Source of the DNA: Bacteroidales bacterium
GTDB taxonomy: Bacteria > Bacteroidota > Bacteroidia > Bacteroidales > M50B96
Direction of reading: 5' to 3'
Length of the DNA: 64,000 nucleotides
NCBI GenBank assembly: GCA_021740905.1
Contig: JAIOYV010000015.1
Coordinates: forward strand, 1-64,000
Position numbers and translations under genes: made by a program. Positions within the stretch are counted from its first letter, which is position 1, and each line of letters starts with the position of its first letter. The notes under the pieces were generated by a model. The model saw only the letters and a list, made by a program, of their open reading frames with translations, was not told the DNA's origin and did not search any database. Shown here piece after piece: positions 29,401 through 36,601 of the stretch.

Positions 29401-31256
29401 GGATACGAACCAAAGGACTCGTACACTTCTACCCCTCTGTAATCAATAGGTAAATGATGTTGGTCGAAAACCACAAAGTCCACCTCAGTTTGTGCAGCAG
29501 AAGTCACAGCTACCGAAGGAAAATTGTTTGTTGAATAAAGGTCTAAATCCCAGTTACCCCACAAATAATTATCGGACCTGACGCCCACTACGCCCCACGT
29601 TGAATAAGGATGGAGAAGTTGATAATACGTGGGATTGGCTGTGGTATAAACAACCAAATCTGATTCAAGCAAGGTCATCCCGCTCCCGGTGACGAACGAA
29701 AAATTCCCCCAGCTTCCATCTGAGGCAATCAGGGTTCCTGTGCTGCTATAGACTTCGATTTTTACCCGTACGGTGGATGAAATCAAGCCTGAGGGGACAT
29801 TCCATAAGTAAGAACCATCGTTTGGGGTGTTTGAATCTATCCAATTTAAAGTTGTATATCCATCGGTAGTGTAATAAAGCTTGCAATATGATCCGGCATA
29901 GAATTTATAGTTCCAGGTTATTTCCCACACATTTCCCGAGCTTACCACTTCGCCATTTCCATTGTGGTTGTAAGCCGGGTCGCCATTGGGGCTGGTGATT
30001 TCAACATAAGAACCATATTGTCCACCTGGCGTAATGAAAATGAGCCTGTCGATTTGGGTATAGTTCCAATGATCATCGATGCCCGAGTTCCAGGTATTGT
30101 GGACCCGCATCATGGTATTGGAGCCAATTGTTTCGTATCCAATGGCAGCCACCGAGTGTCCGGGGATACTTGTAATGCAGGGCCTGCTATTGTCGATTTC
30201 CCCTTTAAATAAATTCAGTTTTGAGGTATTTCCGCCTACTGAATAAGAGGAGGAAGTCCATTGAGAAAAACTATAACTGCCGCAATTTGTCGAATTGGCT
30301 GCGGCAGCAATGCCCGGGCCAATATCGTCTTCGTCGGTATTTCCATCCGAGGGGTCGGTGCCCATATAGAGGTAACACGCATGTTGTGCGGTGCTTACAT
30401 TGTAGTCCGTCTCGGCCTGGACCGGGTCGTAGCGCTGGTAATGGTATTTCGACAGGTTGCCGTAATTATAGATCGAATATTTGGTGTAATTGTCCCAATA
30501 TCCAAGTATCATTCCTCCAGCTGTTGGGCTGCAACCAAAACTCCAGTCGAGGTATGGCATTTCTGAAGCATAAGGAATATCGACTGCTGAGTTCGTGCTC
30601 TTTAACGAATTTTGTTCACCCAAATAATACTCCCAGGCACCCGGTTCGGCCTTAGGAATTATTGAATCGATGTTGAATTTGGAAACATATTCTTCCTGAA
30701 ACTCTGAAGGGGAAAGGACTTTTTTCGGTGGAAATATCCGCACATAAACCGAACTTCCATTCGAGTCGTATTTGTAGTATTTCAACAGGGGGCTGTAATA
30801 ATAAATTTTATCGAGCACCGGCGATTTTGCACCCAATACTTCTGAGGCCATAGTCTCAATTTCATCTGCCAAAGCATATTCATCCGATAAAGCGTTGATA
30901 TATCGAATCAGGCTAATTCGTTCAAGGTTATTGCCCATTACCAGATTGGCATATTTGCCATTGCCCCACTGTTCCTCGTGCGAAAGATTGTTTTCCTCCC
31001 CTTGCACTTCAACACGCAAACTTTCTTTCGACGGAAAATCTCTACCCAAAGAATAATTGAAACTGTATGCCACAATATTATCGTTGGCATCATAATAGGG
31101 GATGGCCTGTGCAGCTCCAACTTGGCCCCATTTGCTTTGCGCAAAATGATTGGCTGCCTGTTGTAATTTATTTAGTGGAATGATTTTGCTTTGGTGCTTT
31201 TGGGCAAAGGCGGAAACCCCAATGAATAGACACACTAGCAAGAATAGATTTTTCAT
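23499..31256 (-). CDS. Giant secreted papain-like protease, beta-solenoid, SprB-repeat, T9SS protein (2585 aa)
   Basis: Paralogue of the 3045-residue protein with the same order: signal peptide (1-19), propeptide-like region (20-200), papain-fold peptidase (about 230-415) with C242 in FGCSPTAGG, H367 in PGHSVAAIGYE and N387 in HNTWN; Ig-like and PPC-like domains; a beta-solenoid opening with WEGDCSSDWNTPCNW (to about 1745). It carries six SprB repeats (about 1760-2195) instead of twelve, then the twin GWSL/YWPSF modules and a T9SS type A domain ending FVETKQMEVGR. The difference in length from its paralogue comes mainly from the SprB count. The catalytic triad is intact. A typical Bacteroidota secretion substrate; the protein target is unknown. 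Confidence 0.85.
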   Translation of the reverse strand: MKNLFLLVCLFIGVSAFAQKHQSKIIPLNKLQQAANHFAQSKWGQVGAAQAIPYYDANDNIVAYSFNYSLGRDFPSKESLRVEVQGEENNLSHEEQWGNGKYANLVMGNNLERISLIRYINALSDEYALADEIETMASEVLGAKSPVLDKIYYYSPLLKYYKYDSNGSSVYVRIFPPKKVLSPSEFQEEYVSKFNIDSIIPKAEPGAWEYYLGEQNSLKSTNSAVDIPYASEMPYLDWSFGCSPTAGGMILGYWDNYTKYSIYNYGNLSKYHYQRYDPVQAETDYNVSTAQHACYLYMGTDPSDGNTDEDDIGPGIAAAANSTNCGSYSFSQWTSSSYSVGGNTSKLNLFKGEIDNSRPCITSIPGHSVAAIGYETIGSNTMMRVHNTWNSGIDDHWNYTQIDRLIFITPGGQYGSYVEITSPNGDPAYNHNGNGEVVSSGNVWEITWNYKFYAGSYCKLYYTTDGYTTLNWIDSNTPNDGSYLWNVPSGLISSTVRVKIEVYSSTGTLIASDGSWGNFSFVTGSGMTLLESDLVVYTTANPTYYQLLHPYSTWGVVGVRSDNYLWGNWDLDLYSTNNFPSVAVTSAAQTEVDFVVFDQHHLPIDYRGVEVYESFGSYPAKTEFEGYNEYLTVGTPLTFAWPAGKIVEIWDVYLTPGTYKFTMNYNTYGAYLDMALFSSGNGQYYQNRSEYIASSTETSTVNEYFSVIISNADYYGFVLWSNNGNNSANVTILAQQLTTGIWEGDCSSDWNTPCNWAGNFVPTSTMDVIIPAGTLYSPYINTNYANAKSLLLQAGATLTIGEYDLDVQQDVHIFGTLAMNSANADLYGYSDIYWESGSSVNMLANGEFHIYGSWTFQPGSNVQLTNGATWFSGINSAYIVNNSANSSFNNVICQKSACFIALSSSSSSDLTINGDITIYAGSTFGSYSPAKITTYGSLINNGHYFCAFGTFEFGGNPAIDLTPNIGDYFNNLIVNVSTWLDMNNAYSDSLVVKGNLTIQSGILYSNSNTITVGGNWLNYVGTYGFSEGIGYVIFNGTGPTQYCYGETFYDVAKTPDASFLYFEGQSTVTNGFFCNGFTWANEDMDIHYLYLNSLGRFTANAGCAATIDNLDMGFTLLGFDFYGILAANGGQIYVGDVEENGLYGTFDVHTATGLIDITQGTGSGEYLDINGTLDITDGAMVLHGGLTCDIGYGGNAVLQMSGGVLDVQDVNISIYDMPNYSVTTNITGGIIRTPKNFTVYDIYNPGGGTLEFYGSANSNLSINNTASSIHNLHVNKTSGWVNCNTTTTRISGDVIIDGGILIAPPTLYVGKNWTNNAGTAAFNEGTGTVYFDGQNPTYITQNEEFYTLSILKQTNIYGNANWAIQSNNTSIVVQEDMHVSQGYYGAGYSTLLSISGNFTIESGTGLHFHVGSSIIDIMGDFVDYNIAINSNAGIVADSASIHFTGTTDQDFHLSCPDVNFKEIVVNKPANSTVYNYKGFTVHKNLILQGGKWDDYVSTSQYYIGEDFFVSNLGYWMDGTGTLHFEGSNSGRFENYSPYPIACNLTINKTVPQAGIELFTDMIFANNHHLTIDNGYLLANGHLIRLAGNLVIHDDGTLSMDDDSELKIGLGGYLDILGGATLELSGSQNHEVMLQSDDANFWQFTCAPGGYVSAEWATFSGVDSYGVQIFTGGIVDTAHAFNHCTFLPGQPNGVLLSIDNTQNLTVHYANFPSASGANVSKPNDWGQVTFVNYLGSFAGETYDADYFNRVDWWSDYQIGALIINYSCNGDNDGTIDMSPSGGTTPYSYQWADGATAASRSNLGPGMYAVTVTDLFGLEISGSYEIIEPPILGVSFTSSSVSCFGGSNGSIDASAYGGIPGYTFLWSTGATTSSISNLQAGTYTLTVIDSYECTFISSHTISQPSAIEVTLVSTNISCYGANNGEIHLYPSNGFAPYTYSWNDGATTAYRPGLSAGTYTYTVTDSNGCNSSGSATIIEPAPLTLSISTTNISCNGNNDGQIQVYPSYGPPYSYSWNDGATTASRVGLASANYTVTVTNSDGCTASGSAFITQPFALSLSFTSNNVSCFGGSNGSIDLSVYGGTSPYTYLWNNGANSQDRINLPAGTYTVTITDSHGCTITGSRTITQPALLSISGTVTNVTMTGGSNGAVNITVSGGSPTFLYNWSNGATTEDNIGLSAGFYNLTVIDSNGCTAYETFEVTEPAGLDVQTISLPMGWSLMSTYIVPIYPLVDSVFAPVVANTAIVKNGSGAVYWPSFNLNMIGNMIIGQGYQVKMNSAQTLAITGSAVSPESTPISIPNNWSLIGYLRQVPGDAVTMMSTIVSNLSILKDGSGSVYWPSFGLNMIGNMQSGQGYQIKLTAASVLVYPANSVSSKSDMVAQQPVYYALPLPTDNNMTLGIPETAFDALPMMGDEIGVFDSHGLLVGAGVYTGGNTAITLWGDDDLTPEPDGLIIGNDYSIRIWDGESEKQVSVESWAEGNGQYEENSIQIVGKLASLSSELTAIRLYQNIPNPFSANARISFFLPEESEITLTVFDILGNEIEVLAKGSYPAGNHTVEMDNQNYSTGTYFYRLIANDFVETKQMEVGR

Positions 31257-31560
31257 AACAACTCCTTTTTTATTTTAAGTGGAATCTTCGAAAACAAACT
31301 CAAAGAAAACCAGAAATTTTTCACTCCCTAATTCTATATTGGTCTGGAATTGATTTTACAATTGAAAAATATGAGTTTGAGCTAAGCAAAAAACCAAAGG
31401 TACGGATTTTCTGAATTCAATTTTGGAAATGTAAATCTATTTCGTTGAAACACCAGAAAATTTTCAGGCTTCAAGAATTAAAATCGCCTAAACCACCCGA
31501 AAGGATTTCCTGAAATACGGGACAAGCTGTGCGGTATATACTGTTTCCCATGTTTTAGCG
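31257..31560. other. Upstream region of the 2585-aa gene with a dispersed repeat
   Basis: AT-rich leader of the giant gene. Positions 31490-31538 (ACCCGAAAGGATTTCC...ACGGGACAAGCTGTGCGGT) match the element found inverted at 18786-18836. No gene is seen. Confidence 0.45.
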
Positions 31561-31729
31561 AACTTAGCGAAGCGTTCTCATGAACACAAAAGATATATTG
31601 TCTGTGAGTAACTTAGCGAAGCGGTCTCACGAACACAAAAGATATATTGTCTGTGAGTAACTTAGCGAAGCGGACTCATGAACACAAAAGATATATTGTC
31701 TGTGAGTAACTTAGCGAAGCGTTCTCACG
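31561..31729. repeat. 49-bp tandem repeat (three full units plus a partial fourth)
   Basis: Units start at 31561, 31610, 31659 and 31708. Each begins AACTTAGCGAAGCG, has a variable CTCAYGA segment, then GAACACAAAAGATATATTG and TCTGTGAGT. Units differ at only a few positions around the GTTCT/GGTCT/GGACT segment; the fourth breaks off after about 22 bp. No open frame runs through it. Confidence 0.9.
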
Positions 31730-31746
31730 ACCAAAGGGAGTAACTT

Positions 31747-31851
31747 ACCGCCATATATGAGATACGTAAGTACGGTGGTCCCGACTTTGAGTGCGGGATA
31801 AATGGAGAGAGGCGCACCCGGGCTATTTTAGCCGGGGCTGTCTACTCGGTT
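31747..31851 (+). mobile_element. Group II intron tail relic 1 (domains V-VI with a 24-nt insertion)
   Basis: A domain V-like helix (31747-31755 with 31771-31779, one mismatch) is followed by CCCGACTTTGAGTGCGGG (31780-31797), a small hairpin absent from the copy at 1-163. Domain VI (31804-31851) retains CCCGGGCTA/TAGCCGGGG and the CTAC branch-site motif. No intron 5' part or reverse transcriptase is nearby. Confidence 0.7.
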
Positions 31852-31869
31852 GTTCGGTTGTACTTTTAC

Positions 31870-31905
31870 TTTTTCGGCAACAAAAACGGTAGTCGGCAAT
31901 GCCGT
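31870..31905 (-). terminator. Possible terminator of the beta-barrel gene
   Basis: AAAAACGG and CCGTTTTTT flank a loop that itself contains CGGCAATGCCG. The hairpin is symmetrical and A/T-flanked, so it could end the minus-strand transcript from 32116-32787, but it may equally belong to the repeat elements around it. Confidence 0.35.
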
Positions 31906-31995
31906 TTTTTCAATTTTTACTATTGTTGATTGCCGATTCTTTTTGGTTCGTTGAAAAACGGCAATAAAAACGGCGGTTTTGCTGATACGTTGCGA

Positions 31996-32099
31996 ACCGC
32001 CGTATACGAGACCTGCACTACGGTGGTCCCGACTTTCAGCACAGGGTAAATGGTGAGAGGCGCATCCCGGCTATTTTAGCCAGGGCTGTCTACTGGATT
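31996..32099 (+). mobile_element. Group II intron tail relic 2 (domains V-VI with the same insertion)
   Basis: ACCGCCGTA pairs perfectly with TACGGTGGT (32019-32027), as in a functional domain V, although the tip helix is degraded. The inserted hairpin CCCGACTTTCAGCACAGGG follows (32028-32046), then domain VI (32052-32099) with CTAC near its 3' end. The preceding 20 bp (GCGGTTTTGCTGATACGTTG) align with the intron at 31-84. Confidence 0.7.
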
Positions 32100-32115
32100 A
32101 GGCGTATAATATGAA

Positions 32116-32787
32116 TTACAATCTAAATCCTAATGTAAGCATGAACAATGAAACCTTTTGATTATAATCATCCAATTTCCCATCATCCGTTCCATATTCA
32201 TATTCTCCTTCCATATCGTGTTCTCCAAGACCAAAGTATTTAAGCCCAATCTCAACCTTGTCATTAATTATCAACCCACCACCAATATTGAACCCGAGGG
32301 TTGTTGATAAATCATATTTTTCTTCATAGTCATCATCACCTTCTTCTTCCCATATAAAATCCGTCATTTTAAGCAAGCTTAGAGAAATTCCTGCTTGTCC
32401 AAATAAAGAAACCTGGTCATTGGCTTTAAAAGTATAATCAAGTCCTGCTGAAATAGGCAAATTGATATACTTAGGAAAAGTAAACTCAGATGTACTGCCT
32501 GCAAAATCTTCAATATCATCTTGAGCATCTTTGGCTATTGGATTAAGAATTACATCTAATCCACCAAAAAGTCCTAATCCATTATCTGTTAAAGGATAAA
32601 CATACTTTAGCCCAGCACCAAAACCAGTACCTGCCAAACCTGCATCATCATCATCAATATCATCGTCTCCAAAATCACCCATTGAAAAAGAAGGTCCAAA
32701 ATGTAAACTTATATATCCTTGTGAATAAGCTTGAAAACTAAACACAACTAAAATTGTGAAAATCGAAAAAAATCTAAATTTGTTCAT
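32116..32787 (-). CDS. Outer-membrane beta-barrel protein
   Basis: The 223-residue protein has a signal peptide (1-22, ending AYSQ) and alternating hydrophobic strands of an OmpA/PorT-type eight-stranded barrel: GYISLHFGPSFSMG, GTGFGAGLKYVYPL, FGQAGISLSLL and the terminal strand VSLFMLTLGFRL. Periplasmic or external loops are very acidic (DDDIDDDDAG, WEEEGDDDYEEKYD). Function beyond membrane insertion is unknown. Confidence 0.8.
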   Translation of the reverse strand: MNKFRFFSIFTILVVFSFQAYSQGYISLHFGPSFSMGDFGDDDIDDDDAGLAGTGFGAGLKYVYPLTDNGLGLFGGLDVILNPIAKDAQDDIEDFAGSTSEFTFPKYINLPISAGLDYTFKANDQVSLFGQAGISLSLLKMTDFIWEEEGDDDYEEKYDLSTTLGFNIGGGLIINDKVEIGLKYFGLGEHDMEGEYEYGTDDGKLDDYNQKVSLFMLTLGFRL

Positions 32788-32944
32788 TTGTTTAAAATTA
32801 TAAGTTAAAGAATAAAAATACTGAATGTATTAATTTTGATATTTTAAGGTTCAAGTTTATTCATTGTAATTCTAAAATCCATTTTATCTTTTAAGTAATC
32901 CCATCGTCATCAAATTTTACGACTTATCAAGAGACACAATTAAT

Positions 32945-33012
32945 AGTGGATAACGTGTTGTGGATGGCCTGTTGCGGTGTTTTTCGCAATTGGCTATTCT
33001 GCTTTGTTACCA
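32945..33012. repeat. Dispersed repeat B, copy 1
   Basis: The segment GATAACGTGTTGTGGATGGCC...GTTGCGGTGTTTTTCGC recurs at 37826-37890. Within it TGGCCTGTTGCG and CGCAATTGGCTA form an imperfect hairpin. It lies beyond the stop of the delta-60 gene and may serve as its terminator or be a cassette boundary. Confidence 0.55.
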
Positions 33013-33017
33013 ACTGG

Positions 33018-34415
33018 CTATTCTTTTAATAGCTTTTTAAATTTAATGGATTTACCATTTTCTAGTTTTAATAGATAAACACCAGATGCTAATTGACTTG
33101 CTTGAACTCTTGTTTTACCAGTGACACTTCCGTTTAAAACTACCTGGCCCGAGGTATTGAAAATTTCAAAGTTTAGTTTTTTACTATATCCTTTCACTTC
33201 AATTGTTAATTCATCAGAGAAAGGAACCGGATAAATAGAAATACCTTCTTCAATATGAGTGGAAGTAATTCCAATAGTAGATACCAATATTCTCGCAACC
33301 CTGTTTCTGCTCGTTCCGTTGTAGCTTTTAAAGCTACCTCCAATAATTATTTTCCCATCACTTTGTATGGCCGTTGTATATACACCATAATCTGCTCCTG
33401 TTCCCATATTAAATGAAGCATCAAGACTACCGTCGGCATTCAGGCGGGCTATACGATTTATGGCCGTTCCATTGTAGCTAGTAAAGTCACCTCCAATAAT
33501 TATTTTTCCATCGCTTTGTATGGTCGTTGTATTGACCCAACTACTTGCCCCTGTTCCCGGGTTAAATGAAGTATCAAGACTGCCATCAGGATTCAGTCGG
33601 GCTATGCGGTTTCTGGCCGTTCCATTGTAGCTAGTAAAGATACCTCCAATAATTGTTTTTCCATCGCTTTGCATGTCCGTCGTCAAGACAATGCTATTTG
33701 CCCCTGTTCCCGAGCTAAATGAAGCGTCAAGACTCCCGTTGGCACTAAGGCGGGTTATATAGTTTGTGCCTGTTCCATTGTAGTTTATAAACCAACCTCC
33801 AATAATTATTTTTCCATCATTTTGTATGGCCGTTGTATAGACATCGTCACTTGGCCCTGTTCCTGGATTAAATGAAACATCAAAACTACCGTCGTCATTC
33901 AGACGGGCTATGTGGATTGAGGCCGTTCCGTTGTAACTTGTAAATTGACCGCCAATAACTATCTTTCCATCGCTTTGTATGGCAATTGACTTGACACCGC
34001 CATCTGACCCTGTTTCCGGGTTAAATGAAGCATCAAGACTACCGTCTGCATTCAGGCGGGCTATGAGATTTATGGCAGTTCCGTTGTAGCTTGTAAAATA
34101 ACCTCCAATAATTATTTTTTCATCGCTTTGTACGGCGGTTGAATAGACACTATAATTTGCCCCTGTTCCCGGGTTAAATGAAATATCAAGACTGCCGTCT
34201 GCATTCAGTCGGGCTATGCGGTTTCTGGCCGTTCCATTATAGCTAGTAAAGATACCTCCAATAATTATTTTTCCATCACTTTGTATGTTCGTTGTCAAGA
34301 CCAAACTATCTGCTCCTGTTCCTGGGTTAAATGAAGTATCAAGAATGCCAGGTTGTGCATTGGTAAATAATGCTATCATACACATTAAAGCGGCTAAAAA
34401 TATAATTTTTCTCAT
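33018..34415 (-). CDS. Delta-60 repeat protein with T9SS sorting domain
   Basis: The 465-residue protein has a signal peptide (1-20, ending NAQ), seven repeats of about 52 residues each containing FNPGTGA, IQSDGKIIIGG and FTSYNGTARNRIARLNADGSLD (delta-60 / WD-like beta-propeller repeats), and a T9SS type A domain (about 390-465; ISIYPVPFSDELTIEV, FNTSGQVVLNGS, LASGVYLLKLENG). Seven repeats fit a seven-bladed propeller. DNA-level repetition is strong, so copy number could change by recombination. A secreted surface protein of unknown ligand. Confidence 0.85.
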   Translation of the reverse strand: MRKIIFLAALMCMIALFTNAQPGILDTSFNPGTGADSLVLTTNIQSDGKIIIGGIFTSYNGTARNRIARLNADGSLDISFNPGTGANYSVYSTAVQSDEKIIIGGYFTSYNGTAINLIARLNADGSLDASFNPETGSDGGVKSIAIQSDGKIVIGGQFTSYNGTASIHIARLNDDGSFDVSFNPGTGPSDDVYTTAIQNDGKIIIGGWFINYNGTGTNYITRLSANGSLDASFSSGTGANSIVLTTDMQSDGKTIIGGIFTSYNGTARNRIARLNPDGSLDTSFNPGTGASSWVNTTTIQSDGKIIIGGDFTSYNGTAINRIARLNADGSLDASFNMGTGADYGVYTTAIQSDGKIIIGGSFKSYNGTSRNRVARILVSTIGITSTHIEEGISIYPVPFSDELTIEVKGYSKKLNFEIFNTSGQVVLNGSVTGKTRVQASQLASGVYLLKLENGKSIKFKKLLKE

Positions 34416-34556
34416 TTTTGGAAAATATAATAAATTAATTATTCATTTTCAATGACATACAATTCTTGTGGGTATGTAATTTATTTTATCATTTCGTTTT
34501 ATATTCTTAATCTATTCCCCTGCAATTTAATTAATGTTCTTACTTTCTTTCGGCTT

Positions 34557-34755
34557 GTTGGTAACTACCCCAAAATGGGTCGATATACACAGTAGCATAG
34601 TCAATATTTCGCATGTCCTGTATTTGTATCTGGGCTACTTTTCAATTCTGGTGTTCCTTATTAAGTTCATCGTGATGGTGTTAAATTCATTTGCTTCCAA
34701 AAGTAACTAAAAGTTTGATTGGCAAGAAATATTTTACTAGTTAATTATCAACTAC
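34557..34755. repeat. Dispersed repeat A, copy 1
   Basis: About 200 bp starting GGTAACTACCCC and running through ATATTTCGCATGTCC, GTATTTGTATCTG, ATTCTGGTGTTCC, TTCATCGTGATGGTGTTAAA, AAAAGTTTGATTGGCAA and AATTATCAACTACC. Near-identical copies are at 39750-39960 and, shortened, 37249-37375. No coding potential. Starts and ends share the TAACTACCC / CAACTACCC motif. Confidence 0.8.
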
Positions 34756-34859
34756 CCGCAGCTATAGAATAATACCGATTACGAATTGATATGCGCCTTT
34801 CGTTCGTTTCCTTCCTAAAACCACATCAATTCAGTATCGGCATTCAGGCTATTTTAATT

Positions 34860-35047
34860 AGCGATCCCGATTTTTATCGGGAGACTTTGAGCGCATTTCA
34901 GAATGAAATTGGTATAATTTCGATTAAATTGCTGAAGTAGGGTTTAGCGCACGGAAACTATGCCCGCACTAGGGTGGCCCCGACTTTCAGTATGGGATAA
35001 ATGGTGAGAGGCGAGTCCCGGCTATTTTAGCCGGGGGAGTCTCAATT
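34860..35047 (+). mobile_element. Group II intron tail relic 3 (most decayed)
   Basis: Domain V is hardly recognisable (34946-34977), but the inserted CCCGACTTTCAGTATGGG hairpin and domain VI (35003-35047, CCCGGCTATTTTAGCCGGG) are kept. The 3' end reads GTCTCAATT instead of GTCTACTCGATT, so the branch-site A is lost. A separate hairpin CCCGAT-TTTT-ATCGGG lies at about 34867-34882. The rest of the 34416-35098 gap holds repeat A and no gene. Confidence 0.55.
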
Positions 35048-35098
35048 ACAACCAGTGCTTTTTTGACGGCCATAGTTTGTTAAACATGTTATACTTGC

Positions 35099-36601
35099 TC
35101 ATCTCAATTTTGCTTTCATATTTTCAGTTAAATAATATCCTCCAGTCTTTGGTGCTCCTTTAAATTCGATAATACCGACCTCTTTTGCTATTCTTAAATA
35201 CCTTTCAATTGATGGTTTAGACTTTCCTCTTTTAGTTGCAATGTCCATCGCATTAACTCCTTCTTTACCTAAAACAAGTTCCGTAATCTTCATAATATCT
35301 ATCCTTACACCATCATTTACACCATCAATTAGACCATCATTTACTCCATCATCTAACAAAGTATTTACACCATCAATTAGACCATCAATTAGACCATCAT
35401 TTACACCATCAGTTTTAGAAGTTCTTTTTTTTGCTGCTAATGCTTTAGGTCCATTAAATGTAAGTGTAATGCCATCAATATCATCTTTCCATGAAGGGTC
35501 TTTGAGACCTTCCTTTCTACATTCTTCAACTACTTTAATAGTACCTTTCCCAAGTTTGTCAATTAAACCTCTCATGAAAACAACATGTGCAATATCGGGA
35601 TTAACAGGATGAGAACGATGGTTTTTCTTTAATTCACTAACTTTCAAATCATCAGGCAAATGACCACTATTAGAAATTACAAAACTTTCGGGAAAAATAC
35701 TGATTGCAACACCACTAGAAGGACTGCTGTAATCTCTATGCATCAGGGCATTAATAACACCTTCTTGTAATGCTTTCTCAGGAAATCTGAAGTCAATTCT
35801 TCTCCATTGGTTTTTATCAAATACGCTGCGAGTTCCTAGATTGCCAAAGTAACGTTCCAGCTTATCCTGAATATCAAAGAGATTGCCTTCGAAAACTTCA
35901 TCCCGTAGTAAGGCATTGTAGGTTTTCCCTTCGCCGTATTCAGTGAGTCGGACACGAATTTGTGGCAAAAAACGACTGGGAGTTTTTGCAAATAATACCA
36001 CGCATGCATTTGTAAATGAGCTATTTTTGTACAATCCATAATTGGTGAGGAAATTCAATATGTCATTTCCTTCAAATATGCTACGATGGTATTCTCTTGA
36101 TTCTTTTATAGTCTGTTGTATCAGTTTTTTATCCAGGTCTTCCAAGTCCACCCCAAAAGCTGGTTGTCTTTCCCAATGTAATTCTGATTTTTGGCGATCA
36201 TGTAAAAGTTCAGAAATCTGTTGAGGAGTTGCTTTTACGGTGGAAACCCCCTTTCTGTAATAAATGTTTCCATCAAACAAATAGGGTTGTTTAGAGCCTC
36301 CTGAAACCTTCAGCAAGATCAAATCATTGTTATGGTATGGCTCAACCGAAATGGTAACCGGAGCTTCCGGCAGCAAAACATTCAGTAGGTAAATTTTTAA
36401 ATCATCAACCCATTTAGCTGAATTTTGGATGTGAAACGGAATTTTATCTTCGCTTACCCCTACCAGAATTCGCCCACCCTTGCCATTAAGGAAACTGCAA
36501 AGCACCTTGGCGATTTCTTCTTTACGAACAGACTCTATAAACTCAAGCCGTTCGCTTTCGCCTTCAAGAAGCATTTCTTTTATGAGTTGTTCGACTTTCA
36601 T
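35099..36601 (-). CDS. AlbA_2 (Schlafen-like) / HATPase protein with winged-helix C-terminus
   Basis: The 500-residue protein has an AlbA_2/Schlafen-type N-terminal domain (about 12-130; ESERLEFIES, FLNGKGGRILVGVSED, YYRKGVSTVKATPQ), a GHKL-like HATPase_c_4 region (about 265-385; EGVINALMHRDYS, ISNSGHLPDD, GLIDKLGKGTIKVVEECR) and a C-terminal winged helix (about 440-500). Between them is a repetitive acidic linker built from DGVN and DGLI units (about 397-432). Such proteins are annotated as RecG-related ATP-binding or transcriptional regulators, and some belong to defence loci. The ATG overlaps the stop of the upstream DUF4062 gene by 4 bp (36598-36601), so translational coupling is likely and the two products may act together. 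Confidence 0.8.
   Translation of the reverse strand: MKVEQLIKEMLLEGESERLEFIESVRKEEIAKVLCSFLNGKGGRILVGVSEDKIPFHIQNSAKWVDDLKIYLLNVLLPEAPVTISVEPYHNNDLILLKVSGGSKQPYLFDGNIYYRKGVSTVKATPQQISELLHDRQKSELHWERQPAFGVDLEDLDKKLIQQTIKESREYHRSIFEGNDILNFLTNYGLYKNSSFTNACVVLFAKTPSRFLPQIRVRLTEYGEGKTYNALLRDEVFEGNLFDIQDKLERYFGNLGTRSVFDKNQWRRIDFRFPEKALQEGVINALMHRDYSSPSSGVAISIFPESFVISNSGHLPDDLKVSELKKNHRSHPVNPDIAHVVFMRGLIDKLGKGTIKVVEECRKEGLKDPSWKDDIDGITLTFNGPKALAAKKRTSKTDGVNDGLIDGLIDGVNTLLDDGVNDGLIDGVNDGVRIDIMKITELVLGKEGVNAMDIATKRGKSKPSIERYLRIAKEVGIIEFKGAPKTGGYYLTENMKAKLR

Noticed and set aside
31561-31729. Possible CRISPR array
   Set aside because: Units follow each other directly at 49 bp with no unique spacers, and no cas gene is nearby.
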